Shown: positions 1 to 10,539 of the stretch, one piece after another | How positions within the stretch are numbered: position 1 is the first letter of the stretch | How the letters are laid out: each line of letters starts with the position of its first letter | Origin: Streptococcus suis | GTDB taxonomy: Bacteria > Bacillota > Bacilli > Lactobacillales > Streptococcaceae | DNA length: 64,000 nucleotides | NCBI RefSeq assembly: GCF_902702775.1 | Contig: NZ_LR738724.1 | Span: 744,001 to 808,000, forward strand | Reading direction: 5' to 3' | Translations under genes and position numbers: made by a program | The notes under the pieces: model-generated | Told to the model about the DNA's origin: nothing | Databases searched by the model: none | What the model saw: the letters and a program-made list of their open reading frames with translations, nothing else

Positions 1-2324
1 TACTTGATAATCCAGAAAATGAAGATATTTTGGAAAATGTTGTGCTGACCTTAACTCTATTTGAAGATAGAGAAATGATTAGAAAACGCCTAGAGAAGTA
101 TAAGGATGTATTGACAGAAGAACAACGCAAAAAGCTGGAACGTCGGCATTATACTGGTTGGGGTCGATTATCTGCTAAGTTAATTAATGGCATTCGAAAT
201 AAAACTACGAGAAAAACGATTTTGGATTATCTAATAGATGACGGAACCAGTAATCGTAATTTTATGCAACTGATTCATGATGATACTCTATCATTTGTAG
301 ATGAAATCAGACTAGCGCAAGGTTCTGGAGAAGCGGAAGATTATCGCACAGAGGTGCAAAATCTTGCCGGAAGTCCAGCTATAAAAAAAGGAATCCTACA
401 AAGTTTAAAAATTGTGGATGAATTGATAGAGGTAATGGGCTATGAGCCCGAACATATCGTTGTTGAAATGGCGCGTGAAAATCAGTTTACGAATCAAGGT
501 CGCCGTAGTTCGCAACAGCGCTATAAGAAAATAGAGAATGCGATTAAGAATTTGGATAGCAACTTGAATTCAAAAATTCTTAAAGAATATCCGACAAATA
601 ATCAAGCTCTTCAGAATGATCGACTTTTTCTCTATTATCTTCAAAATGGGAAGGATATGTATACTGACGAAGAATTAGATATCGATCAGCTCAGTCAATA
701 TGATATTGACCATATTATCCCACAAGCATTTATTAAAGATGACTCACTAGATAATAAGGTATTGACTAAATCTGCTAAAAACAGAGGCAAGTCTGATGAT
801 GTGCCAAGCCTCGAGATTGTTCATAGAAAGAAAAACTTCTGGAAACAGTTATTAGATTCTCAACTTATTTCGCAGCGTAAATTTGATAATCTGACCAAAG
901 CGGAGCGAGGTGGATTGACTAATGAGGATAAGGCAAGGTTTATCCAGAGACAATTAGTGGAAACTAGACAAATCACAAAGCATGTGGCTAGAATTTTGGA
1001 TACGCGCTTTAATACGAAGTTGGATGACGCTGGAAATAGAATTCGTGATCCGAAAGTCAATATTATTACCTTAAAATCAAGTTTAGTATCCCAATTTAGA
1101 AAAGACTATCAATTGTATAAAGTACGTGAAATCAACAATTACCATCACGCTCATGATGCCTATCTGAATGCAGTGGTAGCAACAGCTTTATTGAAAAAGT
1201 ACCCTCAGTTAGCACCAGAATTTGTTTATGGAGACTATCCAAAATACAATAGCTATAAATCTCGTAAATCGGCAACCGAGAGGGTCTTATTTTATTCTAA
1301 TATCATGAACTTTTTCAAGCGAGTTGTGAAGTCTTCTAAAACAGGGACGGTAAAAATTAGACCTATTATTGAGGTAAACAAGGAAACCGGGGAAATTGTT
1401 TGGGACAAAAAGTCGGACTTTAGAACGGTTAGAAAAGTCTTATCTTATCCGCAAGTGAATGTTGTTAAAAAGACAGAGGTTCAAAACCATGGTCTAGATA
1501 GAGGGAAACCTAAAGGCTTCTATAATGCAAATCTTTCACCAAGGCCTAAAGAAGGAAGTGTTGAAAATCTGGTTCCTGCCAAACAAAGTTTTGATACAAA
1601 GCGTTACGGTGGCTATGCAGGCATTTCAAATTCTTATGCCGTTCTAGTGAATGGAATTATTGAGAAGGGGAAAAAGAAAAGTAAAGCGGAAGTAACAGAG
1701 TTTCAAGGCATCTCCATTCTAGCTAGGAAGGATTTTGAGAAAAATCCAAAACAATATTTATTGAATCTTGGATATAAAGATATTAAATCCATTATTAAAT
1801 TACCAAAATATAGCCTTTTTGAACTGGAAAACGGCAGCAGACGAATGCTTGCAAGCATCTTGTCAACAAATAATAAACGTGGAGAAATTCATAAGGGCAA
1901 TGAGATGTATCTGCCAGATAAATTTGTTACTTTACTTTACCATGCAATGAGAGTAAATCGAACGCTGGAGCCTGGACATAAGAAATATGTGGAAACTAAT
2001 CGTTATGTTTTTGATGAATTACTGACATACATCCTCGAATACAATGAAAAAATTGTTGGAGCTAAAGCTAATGGAAAACGGATTGTAGAAGCATATTCAG
2101 CTAGAAAAGATACTGATAACCTTGAGGAACTTTGCAATTCATTCATCAACTTGTTGAATCTAACTGCCCTAGGTAGTGCTGTTGATTTTGAATTTTTAGG
2201 CACTAAAATCCCACGCTATAGAGATTACACCCCATCCTCACTTCTCAAGGCTACCCTCATTCATCAGTCTGTGACTGGTCTCTATGAAACACGTATTGAT
2301 TTGAGCAAATTAGGAGGAGACTAA
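1..2324 (+). CDS. cas9: Cas9 endonuclease, C-terminal part (truncated by window edge)
   Basis: The reading frame is open from the first base, so the start and the RuvC-I segment lie outside the window; about 773 C-terminal residues are present, against roughly 1,370 for the family. Cas9 is the RNA-guided nuclease of type II-A CRISPR. Seen in order: RuvC-II ([10 protein letters not shown], Glu codon 465), HNH (DIDHIIPQ, His codon 711, Asn codon 780), RuvC-III (HHAHDAYLN, His codon 1146, Asp codon 1155) and a PAM-interacting end with R-Y-R (Arg codons 2214 and 2220), followed by an LSKLGGD terminus as in S. pyogenes Cas9. All catalytic residues in view are intact. The TAA stop overlaps the cas1 ATG by one base. 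Confidence 0.97.
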   Translation, partial: LDNPENEDILENVVLTLTLFEDREMIRKRLEKYKDVLTEEQRKKLERRHYTGWGRLSAKLINGIRNKTTRKTILDYLIDDGTSNRNFMQLIHDDTLSFVDEIRLAQGSGEAEDYRTEVQNLAGSPAIKKGILQSLKIVDELIEVMGYEPEHIVVEMARENQFTNQGRRSSQQRYKKIENAIKNLDSNLNSKILKEYPTNNQALQNDRLFLYYLQNGKDMYTDEELDIDQLSQYDIDHIIPQAFIKDDSLDNKVLTKSAKNRGKSDDVPSLEIVHRKKNFWKQLLDSQLISQRKFDNLTKAERGGLTNEDKARFIQRQLVETRQITKHVARILDTRFNTKLDDAGNRIRDPKVNIITLKSSLVSQFRKDYQLYKVREINNYHHAHDAYLNAVVATALLKKYPQLAPEFVYGDYPKYNSYKSRKSATERVLFYSNIMNFFKRVVKSSKTGTVKIRPIIEVNKETGEIVWDKKSDFRTVRKVLSYPQVNVVKKTEVQNHGLDRGKPKGFYNANLSPRPKEGSVENLVPAKQSFDTKRYGGYAGISNSYAVLVNGIIEKGKKKSKAEVTEFQGISILARKDFEKNPKQYLLNLGYKDIKSIIKLPKYSLFELENGSRRMLASILSTNNKRGEIHKGNEMYLPDKFVTLLYHAMRVNRTLEPGHKKYVETNRYVFDELLTYILEYNEKIVGAKANGKRIVEAYSARKDTDNLEELCNSFINLLNLTALGSAVDFEFLGTKIPRYRDYTPSSLLKATLIHQSVTGLYETRIDLSKLGGD

Positions 2325-3190
2325 TGGGTTGGCGGACTGTTATTGTAAATACACACTCCAAACTATCATATAAAAATAATCATTTGATTTTTAAAGATGC
2401 TACTCGGACAGAAATGATTCATCTGTCCGAGGTTGACATCTTATTGCTGGAAACAACTGATATTGTGCTGTCTACGATGTTAATCAAGCGATTAGTAGAT
2501 GAAAACATTCTGGTTATTTTTTGTGATGATAAGCGACTACCAACAGCACACTTGATGCCTTATTATGCTCGGCATGACTCCAGTTTACAGCTTTCGAGGC
2601 AAATTGACTGGGAAGAAGCAATCAAAGCTGAAGTTTGGACACATATCATTTCCCAGAAAATACTAAACCAAAGTATCTATCTCAGTAAGTGTGGATTCAT
2701 TGAAAAATCTCAATCCGTCATGAATTTGTACCATAGTTTGGAGCTCTTTGACCCTAGCAATCGTGAAGGACATTCTGCGAGGATTTACTTTAATACTTTG
2801 TTTGGAAACGATTTTAATCGAGAACTTGATAATGATATCAACGCAAGTCTAGATTATGGCTATACCCTGTTACTTAGTATGTTTGCGCGTGAGGTTGTTC
2901 TTTCTGGCTGCATGACACAATTTGGTTTAAAACACGCTAACCAATTCAATCAATTCAATCTTGCTAGCGACATCATGGAACCTTTTCGGCCTATCATAGA
3001 TCAGATTGTTTACGAAAATCGAAATTATAGTTTTGTTAAAATTAAGCGTGAATTGTTTACAATTTTCTCAGATACATTTCAATATAACAATAAGGAAATG
3101 TACCTGACTAATATTGTTAGCGATTATACGAAGAAAGTGATTAAGGCGCTCAATAATAAAGGGAAAGGAGTTCCTGAATTTAGGATATGA
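2324..3190 (+). CDS. cas1: CRISPR-associated endonuclease Cas1 (type II-A)
   Basis: A 288-residue integrase that forms the spacer-acquisition complex with Cas2 and, in type II-A, works with Csn2 and Cas9. The length and N-terminus ([17 protein letters not shown]) are typical of type II Cas1. The expected metal-binding triad is present: Glu148 (in REGHSA), His204 (LKHANQ) and Glu219 (DIMEPF). The ATG overlaps the cas9 stop (TAATG), and the 3' end overlaps cas2 (ATGA), so the operon is probably translationally coupled. Nothing suggests decay. Confidence 0.96.
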   Translation: MGWRTVIVNTHSKLSYKNNHLIFKDATRTEMIHLSEVDILLLETTDIVLSTMLIKRLVDENILVIFCDDKRLPTAHLMPYYARHDSSLQLSRQIDWEEAIKAEVWTHIISQKILNQSIYLSKCGFIEKSQSVMNLYHSLELFDPSNREGHSARIYFNTLFGNDFNRELDNDINASLDYGYTLLLSMFAREVVLSGCMTQFGLKHANQFNQFNLASDIMEPFRPIIDQIVYENRNYSFVKIKRELFTIFSDTFQYNNKEMYLTNIVSDYTKKVIKALNNKGKGVPEFRI

Positions 3191-3519
3191 GTTACCGGTA
3201 TATGAGAATGCTATTGATGTTTGATATGCCTACAGAAACAGTTGATGAAAGAAAGGCATATCGTAAATTCCGTAAATTTTTAATCAACGAAGGGTTTATT
3301 ATGCATCAATTTTCAGTCTATAGCAAGTTACTCCTGAACAATTCAGCCAGTAATGCTATGTTGGAGCGACTAAAGGCAAATAATCCCAAGAAAGGTAATA
3401 TCACACTTCTGACAGTTACAGAAAAACAATTTGCTCGTATGATTTATCTCCATGGTCAGCGAGATGACTGTATAGGAAATACGGACTCTCGAATAGTCTT
3501 TTTAGGAGAGGAGATTTGA
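3187..3519 (+). CDS. cas2: CRISPR-associated protein Cas2
   Basis: A 110-residue Cas2 with a ferredoxin-like fold. It dimerises between two Cas1 dimers during spacer integration. The start reads [15 protein letters not shown], with the conserved Asp13 after the first beta strand. Family length is normal. It overlaps cas1 by four bases, and csn2 follows after one base, all in the same operon. Confidence 0.95.
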   Translation: MSYRYMRMLLMFDMPTETVDERKAYRKFRKFLINEGFIMHQFSVYSKLLLNNSASNAMLERLKANNPKKGNITLLTVTEKQFARMIYLHGQRDDCIGNTDSRIVFLGEEI

Positions 3520-3520
3520 T

Positions 3521-4186
3521 ATGAAATTGAACTTTCCGTTACTAGACGAAGCTCTGACGGTCGAGAAAGCAACTATTTTTGTTGTAGAGGATACGACAGT
3601 ATTTTCCCGACTGGTTAGGAATTTATATCAATATCAAGATGGAATAGAATTAAAAATTTTCGACGAACAATTTAGGTCCATTAAAGATTCTGAGCTGATG
3701 GTGGTGACAGATATTTTAGGATATGACATTAATGCTGCACCAATACTGAAGCTCATCTATGCTGATTTAGAAAATCAATTAAATGAAAAACCAGAAGTAA
3801 AATCAATTATTGAAAAATTAGCAAATTCTATTACTGAACTAATCTCTTATGAATGTCTAGAGAATGAGCTTGATTTGGAGTATGATGAGATTACGGTTTT
3901 GGAGTTGATAAAGGCGTTAGGAGTCAAAATTGAAACTATCAGTGATACGATTTTTGATAAAATTTTTGAGATTTTACAAGTTTATCAATTTTTGAATAAG
4001 AAGAAATTTCTTGTCTTTATCAATGTGTTATCTTATTTGACGGTGGATGAAATTCAGAAAACTAGGGAGTATATTGAACTTTCCAATATGGATGTTCTTT
4101 TTCTAGAACCGAGAAAAAGAAAAGATTTCCCTCAGTATGTTTTGGATAAAGACTATTTCTTACTATCGGAAAATATGGTAAAATAA
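3521..4186 (+). CDS. csn2: CRISPR-associated protein Csn2 (type II-A)
   Basis: A 221-residue protein matching the short (about 220-residue) Csn2 of S. pyogenes and S. mutans, which forms tetrameric rings on free double-stranded DNA ends and is needed for spacer acquisition. Csn2 identifies the locus as subtype II-A. The start has a good ribosome site (AGGAGAGG) overlapping the cas2 end. The gene ends 98 bp before the first repeat, so the adaptation genes sit directly at the leader. Confidence 0.93.
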   Translation: MKLNFPLLDEALTVEKATIFVVEDTTVFSRLVRNLYQYQDGIELKIFDEQFRSIKDSELMVVTDILGYDINAAPILKLIYADLENQLNEKPEVKSIIEKLANSITELISYECLENELDLEYDEITVLELIKALGVKIETISDTIFDKIFEILQVYQFLNKKKFLVFINVLSYLTVDEIQKTREYIELSNMDVLFLEPRKRKDFPQYVLDKDYFLLSENMVK

Positions 4187-4284
4187 GTACATATAGTACA
4201 AATATTAGAAACTATTCGAAACTGAAGTCTGGCTGAGACGAATGGCGCGATTACGAGATTTTGTGACAAAAAATAGTCTACGAG
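4187..4284 (+). promoter_or_regulatory. CRISPR leader with leader-anchoring sequence CTACGAG
   Basis: A 98-bp stretch between csn2 and the first repeat. It ends in CTACGAG (4278-4284), one of the known type II-A leader-end motifs that direct new spacers to the first repeat. This fixes the polarity: the newest spacer is at 4321 and the oldest near 5934. I do not assign an exact promoter. Confidence 0.85.
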
Positions 4285-5970
4285 GTTTTAGAGCTGTGCT
4301 GTTTCGAATGGTTTCAAAACCTTAAGAGTTAAAGGACTAGCAGCATAAGAGTTTTAGAGCTGTGCTGTTTCGAATGGTTTCAAAACTGATAAGGTTGTTC
4401 TTGTACGATATCCTCAGTTTTAGAGCTGTGCTGTTTCGAATGGTTTCAAAACTAAGGGTATGATAGGTATGGGTACCGCCGCGTTTTAGAGCTGTGCTGT
4501 TTCGAATGGTTTCAAAACTGTGCTGAGCACAGATGTATTGCAGGGCTAGTTTTAGAGCTGTGCTGTTTCGAATGGTTTCAAAACAAAACCTGGCAAGACA
4601 AAGTCGCTAAATACGTTTTAGAGCTGTGCTGTTTCGAATGGTTTCAAAACCTTTCACACCGTAGTGTTCAAGGATTTCCGGTTTTAGAGCTGTGCTGTTT
4701 CGAATGGTTTCAAAACTGAATCAAGAGAATATTTTGAAAGCGTAGAGTTTTAGAGCTGTGCTGTTTCGAATGGTTTCAAAACTATTGTGGATTATGGCAT
4801 ACCCGTTTGCGGTGTTTTAGAGCTGTGCTGTTTCGAATGGTTTCAAAACCGGAAAAATAGGCGAAAATAGGCGAAAATGTTTTAGAGCTGTGCTGTTTCG
4901 AATGGTTTCAAAACTAATAAAATCGCCCCTCTGCAAGTAATGATGTTTTAGAGCTGTGCTGTTTCGAATGGTTTCAAAACTTTATCTTTTTCCCATTGTT
5001 TAACGTCCAAGTTTTAGAGCTGTGCTGTTTCGAATGGTTTCAAAACAGGTGATCCAGATTATCTTGAAGGTATTACGTTTTAGAGCTGTGCTGTTTCGAA
5101 TGGTTTCAAAACCTTTACAACCCTAACCCAAAGTATAAGCCGGTTTTAGAGCTGTGCTGTTTCGAATGGTTTCAAAACGTAAATATAACTATTTACACAG
5201 TCCGATGGGTTTTAGAGCTGTGCTGTTTCGAATGGTTTCAAAACAGATGACAAGACCAAGAAGCAAAAGGCACAGTTTTAGAGCTGTGCTGTTTCGAATG
5301 GTTTCAAAACACGTATGCGCGTGTTCAGACTAATGTTCAAGTTTTAGAGCTGTGCTGTTTCGAATGGTTTCAAAACCAACCCTAAAATCAAAACTGGGGG
5401 TAACATGTTTTAGAGCTGTGCTGTTTCGAATGGTTTCAAAACTTGTTTGGGATAACGATACACGGTTTTAAAGTTTTAGAGCTGTGCTGTTTCGAATGGT
5501 TTCAAAACTGAATTGGCAGTTGCTGAAATCAATGATAAGTTTTAGAGCTGTGCTGTTTCGAATGGTTTCAAAACGTCACCATTTTCACGAATATGTCCGA
5601 TATCGTTTTAGAGCTGTGCTGTTTCGAATGGTTTCAAAACAATCTATACCGCTATTTGCAAATCCGGATAGTTTTAGAGCTGTGCTGTTTCGAATGGTTT
5701 CAAAACAGCATTTTAAAGATACAGTCGTTCCGCAGAGTTTTAGAGCTGTGCTGTTTCGAATAGTTTCAAAACTTTATTTGTAGAACAAATAGCATCTCAT
5801 AGGTTTTAGAGCTGTGCTGTTTCGAATAGTTTCAAAACTTTATTTGTAGAACAAATAGCATCTCATAGGTTTTAGAGCTGTGCTGTTTCGAATAGTTTCA
5901 AAACTTCTTAGTCTTAGATTCTTCGTCATCATATGTTTTAGAGCTGTGCTGTTTCGAATAGTTTCAAAAC
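4285..5970 (+). CRISPR. Type II-A CRISPR array, 26 repeats and 25 spacers
   Basis: 36-bp repeats begin GTTTTAGAGCTGTGCTG and end TTTCAAAAC, in a 66-bp register from 4285 to the last repeat at 5935-5970. Spacers are 30 nt, except spacer 8 (31 nt, 4783-4813) and spacer 9 (29 nt, 4850-4878). The first 22 repeats read CGAATGG in the 3' half; the last four (5737, 5803, 5869, 5935) read CGAATAG, the usual drift at the leader-distal end. Spacers 23 and 24 (5773-5802 and 5839-5868) are identical, so one repeat-spacer unit was duplicated. Spacer 9 has an internal 11-bp tandem repeat. The repeat matches the class that pairs with a tracrRNA in S. pyogenes-like systems; no tracrRNA lies in the window. 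Confidence 0.99.
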
Positions 5971-6058
5971 GTATAGCTATTCAGATTTTTACGATAGCCT
6001 AGAAAATACTGTCGAAATTAATTCCCCTCCATTTTCCTCCAAGATTTCTAACTCACCC

Positions 6059-6087
6059 TTGTCCCATCTCCCCCTCCATGCTATACT
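6059..6087 (+). promoter_or_regulatory. Promoter of rpiA
   Basis: TTGTCC (6059-6064), 17-bp spacer, TATACT (6082-6087): a good sigma-A promoter 33 bp before the rpiA start. AAGGAGAC follows just before the ATG. Confidence 0.7.
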
Positions 6088-6120
6088 ATACATAATCGTT
6101 TTACTTAAAAGGAGACAAAA

Positions 6121-6795
6121 ATGACAAACCTAAAAGAGCAGGTTGGGATTAAGGCGGCGGAATTTGTGACGGACGGGATGATTGTTGGGCTGGGAACTGG
6201 TTCGACGGCACACTATTTCGTGCAGGAGATTGGCCGCCGGGTTGCGGAAGAGGGCTTGCAGATCACAGGCGTAACGACCTCTCATGCTACGGCAGAACAT
6301 GCTGCGTCCCTTGGGATTCCCCTAAAAAATATCGACGAAGTCGAATATGTGGACTTGACGGTGGATGGAGCAGATGAGGTTGATGGAGACTTCAATGGGA
6401 TTAAAGGCGGTGGCGCAGCGCTTCTCATGGAGAAGGTGGTAGCAGTCAATAGTAAGGACTGTATCTGGATTGTGGATGAGTCTAAGGTGGTTCAAACCCT
6501 AGGAGCTTTCAAGTTGCCGGTAGAAGTTGTACAGTACGGTGCGGAAAATCTTTTCCGACTATTTGAGAAAAAAGGGTATCGTCCAAGTTTCCGTATGCGT
6601 AATGGAGAAAAACATATCACGGATATGCAGAACTTTATCATTGACCTTGATTTGCGCAGAATAGAAGACACATATGCATTGGCGGAAGAATTGGATCGGA
6701 CCGTCGGTGTTGTAGAACACGGTCTCTTTATTGGATTGATTTCCAAGGTAATTGTTGGTACACCAGAAGGGCCGAACATCATCGAAAAGAAATAA
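6121..6795 (+). CDS. rpiA: Ribose-5-phosphate isomerase A
   Basis: A 224-residue enzyme interconverting ribose 5-phosphate and ribulose 5-phosphate in the pentose phosphate pathway. Family signatures are clear: phosphate-binding GLGTGSTA (residues 23-30), DGADEVD (82-88) with the catalytic acids, and [11 protein letters not shown] from Lys95. The length is normal. It has its own promoter and terminator but lies directly before the deoB-punA-deoD nucleoside operon, whose ribose 1-phosphate product becomes ribose 5-phosphate through DeoB, so the two units are metabolically linked. Confidence 0.96.
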   Translation: MTNLKEQVGIKAAEFVTDGMIVGLGTGSTAHYFVQEIGRRVAEEGLQITGVTTSHATAEHAASLGIPLKNIDEVEYVDLTVDGADEVDGDFNGIKGGGAALLMEKVVAVNSKDCIWIVDESKVVQTLGAFKLPVEVVQYGAENLFRLFEKKGYRPSFRMRNGEKHITDMQNFIIDLDLRRIEDTYALAEELDRTVGVVEHGLFIGLISKVIVGTPEGPNIIEKK

Positions 6796-6804
6796 ATTGA
6801 AAAC

Positions 6805-6836
6805 GCTTCTCATTTTGGTACAATGAGAGGCTTTTT
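6805..6836 (+). terminator. Rho-independent terminator after rpiA
   Basis: A 10-bp stem GCTTCTCATT / AATGAGAGGC (6805-6814 and 6822-6831, one G-T pair) with a 7-nt loop and a T run. Confidence 0.85.
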
Positions 6837-7122
6837 TATGGTATAATGAAAACACGAACGTTTAGACTCTTCAAAAATCTATCCCCTTACCTCGTAGCAG
6901 TCAGACGATAGGTACTGAAAAAGCGATAGCTGAACAGCAGGCAGTGAAGCGAGTAACAGTATTTAGTTTTGATGGTTAGGAAGTTTGATACCGAGAGCTG
7001 TGACTGTATAAGTATTGCACCCCATTAAAATGTTTAGATGTGGTAACGATAATTTCCAGTCTAGCAACTTGGTTGGACGTTGATTTTGGTTGAATCTAAC
7101 TATTCAAATAAAGGAGACAATT
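6837..7122 (+). promoter_or_regulatory. Intergenic region upstream of deoB with a candidate promoter
   Basis: A 286-bp gap between the rpiA terminator and deoB. The best promoter is TTGATA (6985-6990), 16 bp, TATAAG (7007-7012), giving a leader of about 100 nt. A second TATAAT lies at 6842 without a clear -35, followed by AACACGAACGTTT, which only loosely resembles a PurR box. I see no gene in it. Confidence 0.4.
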
Positions 7123-8334
7123 ATGCCTAAATTTAAACGTGTTCACTTGGTAGTTATGGACTCTGTCGGAATCGGCGCAGCACCAGACTCAGATAAATTT
7201 TTCAATGCGGGTGTAGCAGATACAGAATCTGATACTCTCGGTCACATTTCTGAAAAAGCTGGGCTTGAGGTGCCTAATATGACCAAGATTGGTCTTGGAA
7301 ATATCCCTCGAGATACAGCGCTTGCGACAGTTCCTGCTGAAAGCCATCCAACTGGTTACGTGACCAAGTTGGAAGAAGTATCGCTCGGCAAGGATACCAT
7401 GACTGGACACTGGGAAATTATGGGTCTCAATATTACTGAGCCATTTGATACATTCTGGGATGGTTTCCCTGAAGAGATTTTGACAAAAATCGAAGAATTC
7501 TCAGGTCGTAAAATCATCCGCGAAGCAAACAAGCCGTATTCAGGTACAGCTGTCATTGATGACTTTGGTCCTCGCCAAATGGAAACAGGGGAGTTGATCG
7601 TCTATACCTCCGCAGACCCTGTGCTTCAGATTGCAGCCCATGAAGACATTATTCCACTTGATGAGTTATATCGTATCTGTGAATACGCTCGTTCCATTAC
7701 CCTTGAACGCCCAGCTCTTCTAGGCCGTATCATCGCCCGTCCATACGTTGGTGAGCCAGGCAATTTCTCACGAACTGCCAACCGTCACGACTATGCAGTA
7801 TCACCGTTTGAAGCAACCGTACTCAACAAACTGGCAGATGCGGGTGTACCAACTTACTCAGTTGGTAAAATCAGTGATATTTTCAATGGTTCAGGTATTA
7901 CAAATGATATGGGTCACACCAAGTCCAACATGCATGGTGTCGATGTGTTGATTGATACTCTGAAGTTATCAGACTTCGAGGAAGGTTTCTCCTTCACAAA
8001 CTTAGTTGACTTTGATGCCGTTTATGGTCACCGTCGCAATATCGAAGGCTACCGCGATTGTTTGCAAGAGTTTGATGCACGTATTCCAGAGATTATTGAC
8101 AATATGCGTGAAGATGACCTACTCTTGATTACTGCAGACCACGGCAATGATCCATCCTATGCTGGAACAGACCATACACGTGAATATGTGCCACTCTTGG
8201 CATACAGCAAGGCTTTCAAAGGTAGTGGTGTCTTGCCAGTAGGTCATTTTGCGGACATTTCAGCAACCGTTGCGGAAAACTTCGGAGTGGACACAGCCAT
8301 GATTGGCGAAAGCTTCTTATCACAATTGGTTTAA
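7123..8334 (+). CDS. deoB: Phosphopentomutase
   Basis: A 403-residue metalloenzyme of the alkaline-phosphatase superfamily that interconverts (deoxy)ribose 1- and 5-phosphates in nucleoside salvage. I start it at the ATG giving MPKFKRV, preceded by AAAGGAGAC; an in-frame TTG 33 bp upstream has no ribosome site. Metal-site motifs are MDSVGIG (Asp13), the [12 protein letters not shown] region and ADHGND near the C-terminus. It heads an operon with an ArsC-like gene (overlap TAATG), punA and deoD: the phosphorylases split purine nucleosides and DeoB passes the sugar phosphate to central metabolism. Confidence 0.96.
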   Translation: MPKFKRVHLVVMDSVGIGAAPDSDKFFNAGVADTESDTLGHISEKAGLEVPNMTKIGLGNIPRDTALATVPAESHPTGYVTKLEEVSLGKDTMTGHWEIMGLNITEPFDTFWDGFPEEILTKIEEFSGRKIIREANKPYSGTAVIDDFGPRQMETGELIVYTSADPVLQIAAHEDIIPLDELYRICEYARSITLERPALLGRIIARPYVGEPGNFSRTANRHDYAVSPFEATVLNKLADAGVPTYSVGKISDIFNGSGITNDMGHTKSNMHGVDVLIDTLKLSDFEEGFSFTNLVDFDAVYGHRRNIEGYRDCLQEFDARIPEIIDNMREDDLLLITADHGNDPSYAGTDHTREYVPLLAYSKAFKGSGVLPVGHFADISATVAENFGVDTAMIGESFLSQLV

Positions 8335-8690
8335 TGGAGAAGCTAACGGTCTATTACAATCCTGACTGTAGCAAGTGTAAAAAATTAAGAATATTGCTGT
8401 CCAGTCAGGATATGGCAGTCAAGTGGGTTAATTATCTAGAAAATCCACTGACAGCAGAGGAATTGACAGCTCTCTTGGAAAAAATGGGCAGTCAACCTTC
8501 AGCAGTCATTCGGTTGACGGAAGAAGAGCGAGCAGGATTTTCAGAAGAAGAAATCTTCCAACGTTTAGTGGAAGAGCCTGCTCTTCTCAATCGCCCCATT
8601 ATCGAGCGAGAGCAGACAGCCTTCCTCTGTCGTCCGCTTGAAATCATTAAAGAAAAAATGCCAGAATATGACTGGTCGGATTATTTATAA
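8334..8690 (+). CDS. ArsC/Spx-family thioredoxin-fold protein
   Basis: A 118-residue protein of the ArsC/Spx family with a CSKC motif near the N-terminus (YYNPDCSKCKK) and a C-terminal RPI segment typical of arsenate-reductase-like proteins. The ATG overlaps the deoB stop by one base, so it is cotranslated with deoB, and punA follows 11 bp later. No arsenic genes are nearby. A true arsenate reductase is possible, but a general redox role cannot be excluded. The position inside a nucleoside operon is notable and unexplained. Confidence 0.8.
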   Translation: MEKLTVYYNPDCSKCKKLRILLSSQDMAVKWVNYLENPLTAEELTALLEKMGSQPSAVIRLTEEERAGFSEEEIFQRLVEEPALLNRPIIEREQTAFLCRPLEIIKEKMPEYDWSDYL

Positions 8691-8701
8691 AAGGAGAAAA
8701 T

Positions 8702-9511
8702 ATGAGTTTACTTGCAAAAATCAATGAAACAAAAGCTTTCTTAGAAGAAAAAGGTTTGGTCAAGCCAGAATTTGGTTTGATCTTGGGCTCAGGTTTGGGT
8801 GAATTGGCTCAAGAAGTTGAAAATGCTATTGTGATCGACTATGCGGACATTCCAAACTGGGGCAAGTCAACGGTTGTGGGCCACGCTGGTAAGTTGGTAT
8901 ACGGAGATTTGGCAGGCCGTAAGGTCTTAGCTCTTCAAGGTCGTTTCCATTTCTACGAAGGCAATCCGATGGAAGTTGTGACCTTCCCAGTCCGTGTTAT
9001 GAAAGCCCTTGGTTGTGAAGGCGTGATTGTAACCAATGCTGCAGGTGGTATCGGCTACGGTCCAGGTACCCTTATGGCCATTACAGACCACATCAACATG
9101 ACTGGCCAAAATCCATTGATTGGTGAAAACTTGGAAGAATTTGGTCCACGTTTCCCAGATATGTCAAATGCTTACACTAAAGAATACCGTGAAAAAGCCC
9201 ATGCCATTGCGGAAAAATTGGGTATCAAGTTGGACGATGGTGTCTATCTCGGTGTGACAGGTCCTACCTATGAAACACCTGCTGAAATCTTGGCCTTCAA
9301 GACTATGGGTGCCCATGCAGTCGGTATGTCAACTGTGCCAGAAGTTATCGTGGCAGCTCACTCAGGTATGAAAGTCTTGGGTATTTCTGCTATCACAAAC
9401 TTTGCGGCTGGTTTCCAATCTGAACTCAATCACGAAGAAGTTGTAGAAGTAACCGAGCAAATCAAGGGCAACTTCAAAGGCTTGGTCAAAGCTATCTTGG
9501 CTGAGTTGTAG
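8702..9511 (+). CDS. punA: Purine nucleoside phosphorylase I (inosine/guanosine)
   Basis: A 269-residue trimeric-type phosphorylase that cleaves inosine and guanosine with phosphate to base and ribose 1-phosphate. Signatures seen: LGSGLGEL near the N-terminus (phosphate loop), VVGHAGKLVYG, VTNAAGGIG, GPTYETPAE and the base-site VGMSTVPEV. AAAGGAG stands before the ATG. It belongs to the operon with deoB upstream and deoD downstream. Confidence 0.94.
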   Translation: MSLLAKINETKAFLEEKGLVKPEFGLILGSGLGELAQEVENAIVIDYADIPNWGKSTVVGHAGKLVYGDLAGRKVLALQGRFHFYEGNPMEVVTFPVRVMKALGCEGVIVTNAAGGIGYGPGTLMAITDHINMTGQNPLIGENLEEFGPRFPDMSNAYTKEYREKAHAIAEKLGIKLDDGVYLGVTGPTYETPAEILAFKTMGAHAVGMSTVPEVIVAAHSGMKVLGISAITNFAAGFQSELNHEEVVEVTEQIKGNFKGLVKAILAEL

Positions 9512-9543
9512 GCATTCGAAAATAGAACAAAGAGGTACATTAC

Positions 9544-10257
9544 ATGTCTATCCATATTTCCGCAAAACCAGGCGAAATTGCTGATAAGATTTTGCTTCCT
9601 GGTGATCCACTCCGTGCTAAATTTATCGCTGAAAACTTCCTTGAAGATGCAGTTTGCTTCAACGAAGTTCGCAATATGTTCGGCTACACAGGGACCTACA
9701 AGGGTCATCGTGTCTCTGTCATGGGAACAGGTATGGGGATGCCATCCATCTCTATCTATGCCCATGAATTGATTAACGAATATGGTGTGAAAAAACTAAT
9801 TCGTGTGGGAACAGCAGGTTCTTTGAACGAGGATGTCCATGTCCGTGAATTGGTCTTGGCTCAGGCAGCTGCGACCAACTCTCGTATGATTAATATTGAC
9901 TGGCCAGAGTACGATTTGCCACAAATCGCTGATTTTGATCTTTTAGATAAGGCTTATCATATCGCCAAAGAACTCAACATGACAACGCATGTTGGCAATG
10001 TTTTATCATCAGATAGTTTCTATTCTCCAAAATTGTTTAGTCGCAACTTAGAATTAGGTCAACTAGGTGTCAAGGCTGTAGAAATGGAAGCGGCTGCACT
10101 TTATTACCTAGGTGCTAAGTTTGGCGTTCAAACGCTTGCCATTATGACGATTTCAGATAGCTTGGTTAATCCAGAGGAAGACACCACAGCAGAAGAGCGT
10201 CAAAATACTTTCACGGATATGATGAAAGTTGGTTTGGAAACTCTGATTGCAGAATAA
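9544..10257 (+). CDS. deoD: Purine nucleoside phosphorylase DeoD-type
   Basis: A 237-residue hexameric-type phosphorylase acting on adenosine as well as 6-oxopurine nucleosides. Visible motifs are [42 protein letters not shown] and TISDSLV with the catalytic Asp. Last gene of the deoB operon, 32 bp after punA; the pair covers both classes of purine nucleosides. The following region has hairpins but no simple poly-T terminator directly at the stop. Confidence 0.95.
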   Translation: MSIHISAKPGEIADKILLPGDPLRAKFIAENFLEDAVCFNEVRNMFGYTGTYKGHRVSVMGTGMGMPSISIYAHELINEYGVKKLIRVGTAGSLNEDVHVRELVLAQAAATNSRMINIDWPEYDLPQIADFDLLDKAYHIAKELNMTTHVGNVLSSDSFYSPKLFSRNLELGQLGVKAVEMEAAALYYLGAKFGVQTLAIMTISDSLVNPEEDTTAEERQNTFTDMMKVGLETLIAE

Positions 10258-10269
10258 TTAAGAATAATT

Positions 10270-10460
10270 AAGAATAATTCTGGGAGTGGGAAAGAACTCG
10301 ACTGGTCTAAAAAAGAGTTCGTCTTCCCACCCCCCGCACAGTTGATTAGGTCAGATTTGGAGTGTGAAACACGAACAAATCTGCCAATCAACCACTGCGC
10401 TGAGATGTTTACACGAACTCTGAGAAGCGTGGCTGGACTTTTTGCCCAGCCTCGTTTAAA
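10270..10460. repeat. Structured intergenic repeat-like element (three hairpins)
   Basis: Most of the 337-bp gap between deoD and glgP is base-paired sequence. First hairpin: GTGGGAA...GAACTC pairs with GAGTTC...TTCCCAC. Second: GTTGATT and CAGATTT pair with AAATCTG and AATCAAC around an inner GTGT-GAA-ACAC. Third: GGCTGG...CCAGCC. The compound layout resembles small dispersed intergenic repeats of streptococci; that it is dispersed is from memory and untested. AATTAAGAAT is tandemly repeated just before it (10256-10277). Confidence 0.5.
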
Positions 10461-10494
10461 AGGCGAACCAATTTCTATTTGTACGGAAGTTGGC

Positions 10495-10539
10495 TTGTCT
10501 TTTTTTTATAAATAGGGTATAATTAAGAAAACGTTTACA
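10495..10539 (+). promoter_or_regulatory. Promoter of glgP with a CcpA cre site over the start point
   Basis: TTGTCT (10495-10500), 17 bp, TATAAT (10518-10523). AGAAAACGTTTACA (10526-10539) fits the cre consensus TGWAARCGYTWWCW at 13 of 14 positions and covers the expected transcription start, so CcpA repression by preferred sugars is predicted. Confidence 0.75.

Noticed and set aside
5484..5783. Open frame of 99 codons with repeated LFRMVSK
   Set aside because: It is a translation of CRISPR repeats; spacers supply the variable part. Not a gene.
4187..6120. Search for a tracrRNA near the array
   Set aside because: No anti-repeat outside the array itself; expected upstream of cas9, beyond the window.
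6838..6860. PurR-box-like AACACGAACGTTT
   Set aside because: Two mismatches in the core and no second box at the usual spacing; not reported as a site.
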